From assembly GCA_019649035.1 (NCBI GenBank), contig BMAT01007869.1, positions 579,448-603,094 of the forward strand: 23,647 nucleotides of DNA, read 5' to 3'. The notes under the pieces were generated by a model. That model saw only the letters and a program-made list of their open reading frames with translations, was not told the origin of the DNA and did not search any database. Position numbers and translations under genes: made by a program. Shown here piece by piece: positions 17,606-23,647 of this stretch. The number at the start of each line of letters is the position of its first letter. Position 1 is the first letter of the stretch. The stretch comes from Elysia marginata. Taxonomy: Eukaryota > Mollusca > Gastropoda > Plakobranchidae.

Positions 17606-19108
17606 GAAGGTCCGGTTCTGAATATAAGTTTATAGTGCAGATTTCGAGGTCAGATTATTTATGAGATTTTTTTAAAAAAAGATACCTTCATATCATGCGA
17701 AAAAAAGAAACCTTAGCAAAGTAACCAGTGTACTAACATAGTAGGCCTACAGAACCAGACTCAGCTGATCTAGGTGATCCTGATGTAGACCCAAACTCAG
17801 CTTTAGATAGTACAAACATTAAATTGAATTAAAGGAAAAGGAATAGGCATAAAAAAGCCCACAGTATATTGAGTAGAAAAAAAGGGTGAGAGAGGTTTAG
17901 TCATCGAAGTAGGATGAAAAGGAGGGAAAATCCTCAATAAAGGTAATGCAATGTAACTAAGAGAAAGTGATGAGAGGAAACCCAAAATTTAATACAGGTT
18001 TAGATGGGAAGCAGATTAGCTTACTGAAAGAAGAAGACAAAGATATAATTATGCTTGGTATCTACTCTAAACTAATTTTTAAGTTTCATGCTACAGTCCT
18101 ATAGAGCGGTCGAAAATGTTTCTTCAACTCTTTTATTTTCGAGTAATTTTTTTAAAGTTCAAGCACAATTCCATATTTAACACATGTCTCTTAATGATTT
18201 TGTTTTTTCTAAGTCATATTTTTTCAGCCTCCGGAGCTCCGATCAATATTATAAGATTTGCTTAATACATTTTTTGGTAAAATTGTTTAATATGTTGTGT
18301 TACAACAACAGAGGTTTTATAGTATTGGTTAAATTTTGTTGTAAACGTAATATTTATTATATAAAACAATTATTTGTTACGTAAATTGTGGTCTGTTACA
18401 AGACACCAAAAAGCAAACTCAAATTTTAAAGTAACAAATTTATGATTTTCAACACAATGTTTCTAAGATTTTGCACATAGCAACTTAAAATTTGGTTAAG
18501 AGGACAAAGACTTTTTCCAACATCGTAGCAGTTTTATGCTGTGTTTATTTGTAGATGCTTTACAAGAAAAAAATCGACGCCAGTTTCTCCTTTCTATAAG
18601 TTATGCTCACTGTTTGTGAGCTAAATTATTCTATGGGTGCGGAGTTTCTTTGAAAAACTTTTAAACAAAATATGTTGTGAGGAGTTTATTAAAAGTTCAT
18701 AGCATTACAAAGATAAAGCAAAAACAAAATGCAAAGAAGGAAAATAACTAAATTGGGAATGTTTAACGTCGAAAGAAACTATATCGTTAGAACAAATAAC
18801 CATTCTGACCTAAATATCAGCAGGGTCATGTGATTTTTTGGGAAAATACCTATCTTGCAATTTCCTTCTTGCGCCCCCCCCCCCTTTGTGTGGCACGATA
18901 GGGGAAAATTGACGCAGCTTAAACGCAAAATTATCCCAATAATAAGAATCACGTGGTATTTTTAGGTCGCAACCATTAATTAGTGCCCTTGTATGTTTGG
19001 GAGACTACTTTTTGAACGAGCAAGTAACAAATCTAATCACACGTTGTCGTCAAATGAAAAGTTAAGATGATTTTTCGGCCCACTAGCCTATATAAAAAAA
19101 AAAAAAAA

Positions 19109-19110
19109 NN
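19109..19110. other. Assembly gap (2 N)
   Basis: Two N directly after a poly-A run, most likely a homopolymer-related uncertainty. Confidence 0.95.
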
Positions 19111-20230
19111 ATTTTATTTTGCAAATTTCATCAGTTGCACAATATTTTTTTTTCTAAATATAAAAGAACCAACTGTAGTCCTGGCCTTGATCGTAGCTTG
19201 TATGACTTCGGCCTTATCTTCCAGACTAATAGAACAGATAATTATAATTGAACAACTGTATAATTTTGCGTCTTAAAATCAAATTTTAAAAATTTGAAAC
19301 AATCTGGAAAGGTTGCAAGTAAATGAAATTCATTTATGCGAAGGCCATATTTATATCATTACGGTAAAACCTTTATTGTGGCAACTGTAGTTTTTTTTTG
19401 TTTATCAAAGATTTGTTTAAAAAGTCTGAAAATACTGATGAGAGGCAAAAAATTGATTTAAATACATGTATCAAAAAATTAATATGGATAATGTGCGTTA
19501 ACTATGAAAACAAAATCATTTGAAAAAAGAAAACGTTAACCAAACATTTTGGAATGCTCTATAATGATATCATCATTTCGATAGTTTTTATGTTTCCATA
19601 CATAAACTTAAATCATGATCCGGATTTGTTTGAAGTGAATTTGTAGGCCAGATCTTTTTGTTAAAAAAAAAAACGGGATAAAGTTAAAGTAGAAGAGTCT
19701 GCCTTTTTCGGGTTCCAGGTTTGCAACGAAAGACATTGATCACATCTTTTAAGTCTGTAAGAGTATCTCAAACGGTTGAATTATGGCGCTATATAAACTG
19801 CTATTAAATGAGTTAAAATATATTGAAACATTACTTTTTAAAAATTATCATTTAGTACAAGAATACACCTGAAAGTCAGAAATTTACTATGAGGAACAGG
19901 AGAACGTCATATATATGATAACATTCTTTGACAATAACAATTAATGCAAAGTCAATGTCATTTCCGTTTCGATTGTTTTCTCTGTCATTATGTATCCAAG
20001 TTATAAATGTGTATTCAATATTCTATTATTGATACGGTTAAAAAAAAGAGTTCGTCGTCTTATTGGCCGTCGTCGGTATAACTAAAGCAAATCGCGAATG
20101 AATACCAGTATACTTCAAGATAGTTTTTTTTAAGAAATAGGAAAAATTTTTAAGGCCTTTGGGGATTTGATGCACGTACGTTTTACAATTATTATTGAAC
20201 AGCCTCGAGACGTTGTTGATTTGAAGAAAC

Positions 20231-20236
20231 TTTATT
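20231..20236 (-). promoter_or_regulatory. Candidate polyadenylation signal of NT5E-like gene
   Basis: Minus-strand AATAAA, the first canonical signal downstream of the stop at 20600, which would give a 3' UTR of about 370-385 nt. No clear GT-rich downstream element is visible. Confidence 0.4.
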
Positions 20237-20599
20237 TCATTTAAAACAAACAACAGAAGAAAACGAAGAAAATGAAAACAAACTTATTAACCGAAGCCGT
20301 AGTTAGCAATGCTTGAGATTCACCAGGCAACTTGTCTTGAAAAGAAAGAGTAAAAAATGCAATGACATTCCAAATCTCAGGCAGTATTATACTTTCTTAC
20401 CAATCGCAGAAACCAATATACAGAAAAAAACCACTCAGTTCTCATAGTCACAGGACTATTTCAAGCAAACTTCCACAACAATGCTGTAATGAGACTCCTA
20501 CATTTTGCGCTCTACCCCCCCCCACACACACATACACAAAAAAGACACAAAATAAAAAAAAATCACCTTGGTCTAGACATGACTGAAAAGTAGTTTAAC

Positions 20600-20814
20600 C
20601 TAATAGGGTAAGAGCAGCAGACCTAGGATCATTATTGGCATAGTAAATGCCAGACCAGGTGCTGAGTCAGAGACACATTCCTTCTCCTGGACAAGTTTGG
20701 AGGTCAGGCTGTCTGCCTTGATTTCTTGAAGGAAGCGTATCCTACCGTCCAGTCCTTGGATGACTGGACTATCTTGTTTGATGGTGTCAATTAGAATCTG
20801 TAGATCGTTGTTAC
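20600..20814 (-). CDS. NT5E: NT5E-like terminal exon with GPI signal
   Basis: A 215-nt terminal exon (acceptor ATGCAG) encodes 70 residues after a split Gly. NNDLQILIDTIKQDSPVIQG and LDGRIRF correspond to the last helix and 'vegRikf' strand of CD73. It ends with a polar spacer, a small-residue site (SDSAPG, plausible GPI attachment) and hydrophobic LAFTMPIMILGLLLLPY with no charged residues after it, as GPI signals require. Confidence 0.88.
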
Positions 20815-23302
20815 CTGCATGGCAAAGAATAAGATAGTTTTCATATTTAAGTAATTAATGGAAAGGCGCAATCATTGGATGCTTTTTTTTCCAATGTCAT
20901 AACTGCAAATAGCCCTGTAGTTCAGTAGAGTCACATCGCAGTGACAAATCGATCCATGGTAACCGTTCAGGAAACGACAGAAGAGGAATACAAGAAAACA
21001 CTATCGCCACTGTATTTCGTGAAGCACCGATGAGAAAAAGGAGGGAGCAGTGAAGAACTGAAGATAAAGAAGAAAGAGTCTTTTCACACGGACCACTCAG
21101 TGGCTGGTTTTGACGACTGTGGGGTCACTAATGAACGTTCACTGTGTGGCTGGTTCTCGCCACTGAGTCGCCACTCTTGAAAACGATAAACGCGCCACAG
21201 AATCTACTGTGAGAGGCTTCGGTGACTTAGTGGCGCCTTGTCTGTAGCGGGGACCTGCCACAGTTGCGCCACGGTGTCGCTTGTGTTAAAGGGACAGAGG
21301 AAAACGCTGTTCGCCACCGAGTGGTCCTTGTGAAAGGGCTCCAAGAAGAGTGAGGTTGTAAACGATCTAGGGTACGTGAGGCCTCTGATCCACAAACAGC
21401 AAAGAACTGTTCCATTCTATAGCTCTTATAGTGGTTCAGCATAGTCACATGGCGGTGAGAATTCGGTCCCAGGTTCAAGAAAGGAAAGAGGAGGGATTTT
21501 AAACAAATCACTCACTGATTAATGCGGCTGTATTACATTTGTTGGTGAGGATAAGGAGCGAGCAGAGAAGATAAAGGATTTTGAAAAAATGAGTCTTAAA
21601 GAAGTGGAATAGGCAGGGGACGTGAAGCCTGTGATCCACGAAAAATGAAAACTGTTCAGTAGTCCAGAAAATACATATGTGTTGGGTTTTTTCCTTCATC
21701 CACATTATTTCGATAATCCCTTTGTCTTTATTGGCCCTCGGACAAAATTTGCATGTTACATTTTAGTGGTATTATCTCTCCATAATAGGGATGCATTGAA
21801 TGGCATCATTTAGATTCATTTGATTGCATAGTTCACTTTAAGCTTTATGGGCATAATTTATTCTTTCAACGAAGTTTAATTTTTAAATCTAGAGCATCAA
21901 GAATCTAGTGTATTATCGAAGCCGTACCAATTGTGTGTGTCCGGATGATCTCTTTGGGAATCATTGTGTAACCGTCCCCACCTTCAGCCAAGAAATTAGT
22001 CATTACAATTTGGTATACCTCCGTCTTGTTAAGGGGTTCGAAGTGTGGTATTTTGCACTTTGTGCACCTCATCTGAACGTCTACCACTCGACTGCCTGAT
22101 TCCCGGGTCATGTCATAGACAATGCGCATACCTGAGGAAAGCAGAGAAAGCAAGGTGGGAATTGGTGATATACACAAATCACATATACTCACTAAAACTT
22201 CAACAGATTCATTTAAAAATAGTTGCGACCGCAGTTAACATGTCATTAAAATTGGCATGGTTAATAAAATATTGCGTGACTGATATCAAGCACAAATCTT
22301 ACATCTAACCAATCTACTTCTATCACATAGATGTAAAATACAACAAAAATACTTAAAGGTAATTACATACTAACACTTTATAATAATTCCAGAATAGCAT
22401 CTTGAAAACGGCCTATCTTTCTTAACATTGGTGAAGGAAATCATAAATGGGATTTAAAATCCAATTTGCAAGTCTTACTTGTAACAGGAATTCAATTCTC
22501 AATCCTCTGAAATCAAAATGATTAAGCAGCTTACAGTTACATAGATAGCAATATAGTTGTCATTAAAACATATTTGATTTGAACAAAATGTTATTGATTA
22601 GGTGGACATACAATGAAGACAGTTCGAAAAAACCCCAGCAAAACAACTATTGCAATGTAAGTGATGACCATGGTAAAAAATAAAATTCACAAATAAATCG
22701 ATGTAGAGGAAGATAAATTATGTCTCCTAGTTAAAAGACAGCTACATTAAAAAGCTAAATGGTAGTCATAAAAGAAATATAAATGGTACCTCTACAGAAT
22801 ATAAAAATTTTGATTCATACTCAGAATGATATAAACAGCTTTTATGAATGTGAGATCACAAGTGCTGATAAAATTTTTTTTTTATAAACAATGCTTTTAA
22901 ATTAAGTGTGATAACAATATTTCTTTGGAAAAATTATGTTTTTAGACTTTTGTTAGAAGGTGAAAGTGTAAAAATGCTGTTCAAACTTTCCGGAAGGGCA
23001 TTGCATATTGATGTACCTTTAGAGTCAAATGTTTTTTTTCTTTTCCCGCGTAGTCTCTTTATTTAAAAAAAATATTTTATCATTCACACATACTATATAT
23101 CTCGAAGGATTTATTTAATTACAACGTTTTATTAACTTGCCCGAAACTTGGAGAAACCCTCCGTATAGATTTTCAACAACTTCCGTCCATTGCGATGCCC
23201 CGAATTCCAAGATTTTTAATACCGTCTCTCCACGAAGCTCCACAATGTCCACAGTGTTACGGAAGGGCTGGACTTGTATTACATCCCCATTACTGATCGC
23301 AC
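20600..23302 (-). CDS. NT5E: Ecto-5'-nucleotidase (CD73-like), C-terminal three exons
   Basis: Exons 23302-23141, 22131-21928 and 20814-20600 join in phase 1 throughout into about 193 residues ending at TAG (20602-20600). They match the C-terminal substrate-binding domain of CD73: QPFRNTVDIVELRG (the Phe next to Pro is the position that stacks on the nucleoside base), GGFLQVSGMRIVYD, CTKCKIPHFEPL with its paired Cys, and NFLAEGGDGYTMI, where Tyr replaces the second stacking Phe. The end, a polar stretch with ECVSDSAPG followed by a 17-residue hydrophobic tail, is a GPI-anchor signal. CD73 hydrolyses extracellular AMP to adenosine as a membrane-anchored dimer. The metal-binding N-terminal domain lies beyond the right edge. 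The GPI tail favours CD73 over secreted apyrases of the same family. Confidence 0.9.
20911..21420 (+). mobile_element. tRNA-like-headed repeat, copy A (split by a MITE)
   Basis: Copy A aligns with copy B (21421-21670): head AGCCCTGTAGTTCAG with TAGAGTCACATCGCAGTGACAA, middle CTGTATT...GGAGGGAGCAG, and end GGTACGTGAGGCCTCTGATCCAC. The 268-bp foldback at 21075-21342 interrupts it. With that removed, copy A is about 240 bp, matching copy B. The head resembles a worn tRNA-derived SINE promoter. Confidence 0.55.
21067..21350. mobile_element. Foldback MITE nested in repeat copy A
   Basis: Element 21075-21342 (268 bp). The terminal inverted repeats AGAGTCTTTTCACACGGACC and GGAGCCCTTTCACAAGGACC (right end, reverse complemented) match at 16 of 20 and continue as ACTCAGTGGC / ACTCGGTGGC. 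Flanks AAGAAGAA (21067-21074) and AAGAAGAG (21343-21350) look like an 8-bp target duplication, as for hAT, P or Merlin-type elements. The interior is filled with GTGGC/GCCAC motifs in both orientations and is GC-richer than its surroundings. Confidence 0.65.
21421..21670 (+). mobile_element. tRNA-like-headed repeat, copy B
   Basis: It starts AGCTCTTATAGTGGTTCAGCA and TAGTCACATGGCGGTGAGAA, has a B-box-like GGTTCAAG at about 21472, then CTGTATT...GGAGCGAGCAG and ends GGGGACGTGAAGCCTGTGATCCAC followed by an A-rich stretch. It sits directly after copy A, head to tail. Confidence 0.55.
21928..22131 (-). CDS. NT5E: NT5E-like exon: CTKC and GGDGY motifs
   Basis: A 204-nt exon (acceptor CCTCAG, donor ATTG|GTACGG). 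It carries MRIVYDMTRESGSRVVDVQ, the CTKC motif, an N-glycosylation sequon NKT within LNKTEVYQIVMTNFL, and AEGGDGYTMIPKEIIRTHTI. Conservation with CD73 is high across the whole exon. Confidence 0.92.
22132..23140. other. NT5E-like intron with GC donor
   Basis: AT-rich intron bounded by GCAAGT at its 5' end (23140 downward) and CCTCAG at its 3' end. No repeat or exon was recognised inside. Confidence 0.7.
23141..23302 (-). CDS. NT5E: NT5E-like exon: start of C-terminal domain in window
   Basis: A 162-nt exon with acceptor CTTTAG and, at its 3' end, TCGG|GCAAGT, a GC donor. It encodes AISNGDVIQVQPFRNTVDIV through a helix (ETVLKILEFGASQWTEVVEN) to GGFLQVS. The frame and split Gly codon fit the next exon exactly, as GGFLQVSGMRIVYD. 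Confidence 0.88.
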
Positions 23303-23647
23303 CTAAAGCATGGCATAAGGGAATAGGGTGAATAGTTTTTAATAAATGCAATTGGCCAGAGAGTGCTATAAAAGGCATCTAGAGCATTCTATGCGGTTAA
23401 ATAATTATTGCGCCATAAAAATTGTGACTATTGTTTTTATTTCGGTTGGACCTGCAAAATCAGGAAACGGGAAATCGAAAATTCTTGTTAAAAAGGAAAA
23501 AATCTTAGAGACGTATTGTTATCTTCATTAAGTTTTTGCTAAATCAAGAAACATTGTCTGCAACATCTCCTACTGTTCTTCTTCTCCTTCTTCTGCTTAT
23601 TCTTCTTCCTCGTCGTCTCCTCCTCCTCCTCCCCCTTCTTCTTCTTC
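23303..23647. other. NT5E-like intron, right edge
   Basis: Intron leading to upstream NT5E-like exons beyond the window. No exon seen; ends in a TTC/TCC microsatellite. Confidence 0.65.
23573..23647. repeat. Imperfect TTC/TCC trinucleotide repeat
   Basis: A pyrimidine-only tract of TTC and TCC units, with a few CGT and TTA interruptions, running off the right edge. On the gene strand it is a GAA/GGA purine tract within an intron. Confidence 0.95.

Larger units (their letters stand above)
15288..20230. other. Intergenic region between MOSPD2 and NT5E-like genes
   Basis: About 5 kb with no recognised exon on either strand. It holds the palindrome 15375-15402, two tRNA-SINEs, a CT microsatellite, a degenerate 119-bp duplication and, from 17600 to 20230, AT-rich DNA without further content apart from poly-C near 18876 and a 2-N gap. 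It should contain the MOSPD2 promoter, but no core element could be assigned. Confidence 0.6.
20815..21927. other. NT5E-like last intron
   Basis: Nearly filled by two tandem repeats with a tRNA-like head and a nested foldback element, listed separately; 21680-21927 is unremarkable AT-rich DNA. Confidence 0.75.

Noticed and set aside
22045..22308. Plus-strand open frame over the NT5E-like exon
   Set aside because: Antisense shadow of a conserved coding exon.
23573..23647. Coding sequence for a polar low-complexity protein at the right edge
   Set aside because: A trinucleotide microsatellite in an intron; no splice context supports coding.

Overview
This window is animal nuclear DNA: AT-rich, intron-dense and full of transposon debris. 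tRNA-headed SINEs, many short MITE-like elements, frequent CTAGATCT and TAGGCCTA words and long AT-rich introns suggest a lophotrochozoan, probably a mollusc (perhaps a gastropod). That placement is an impression from sequence texture, not a test. There are two assembly gaps, 51 N at 12473-12523 and 2 N at 19109-19110.

Two conserved genes lie head-to-tail on the minus strand; neither is complete here. The first spans about 15287 down to 1420 and continues past the left edge. Nine exons splice in frame into 311 codons that match the N-terminal CRAL-TRIO half of MOSPD2, the ER tether that binds FFAT motifs. The MSP domain and membrane anchor must lie to the left of the window. A two-codon first exon is proposed at 15282-15287 with low confidence. 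The second enters from the right edge and ends at 20600. Its last three exons (23302-23141, 22131-21928, 20814-20600) encode about 193 residues of a CD73-type ecto-5'-nucleotidase (NT5E-like): the C-terminal substrate-binding domain plus a GPI-anchor signal. One of its introns appears to use a GC donor.

Everything else is intronic or intergenic and mostly mobile-element remains. The large MOSPD2 intron 7671-10834 holds a hAT-like MITE with target-site duplications, a decayed piggyBac transposase N-terminus, a possible SINE fragment, a 45-bp tandem duplication and a LINE 3' coding end that stops about 57 bp before an exon. Further right are a TA-flanked MITE (11050-11342) and a 1.24-kb pogo-like element (12152-13389). 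The intergenic region 15288-20230 carries two tRNA-derived SINEs, a strong short palindrome and simple repeats. The last NT5E intron contains two tandem copies of a repeat with a tRNA-like head, the first split by a 268-bp foldback element with 8-bp target duplications.

The two genes act separately: MOSPD2 in lipid and organelle contact at the ER, NT5E in extracellular AMP hydrolysis. I found no convincing new multi-gene system. The most useful observations are splice-level (GC-AG intron, NAGNAG acceptor, tiny first exon) and the well-bounded transposable elements.
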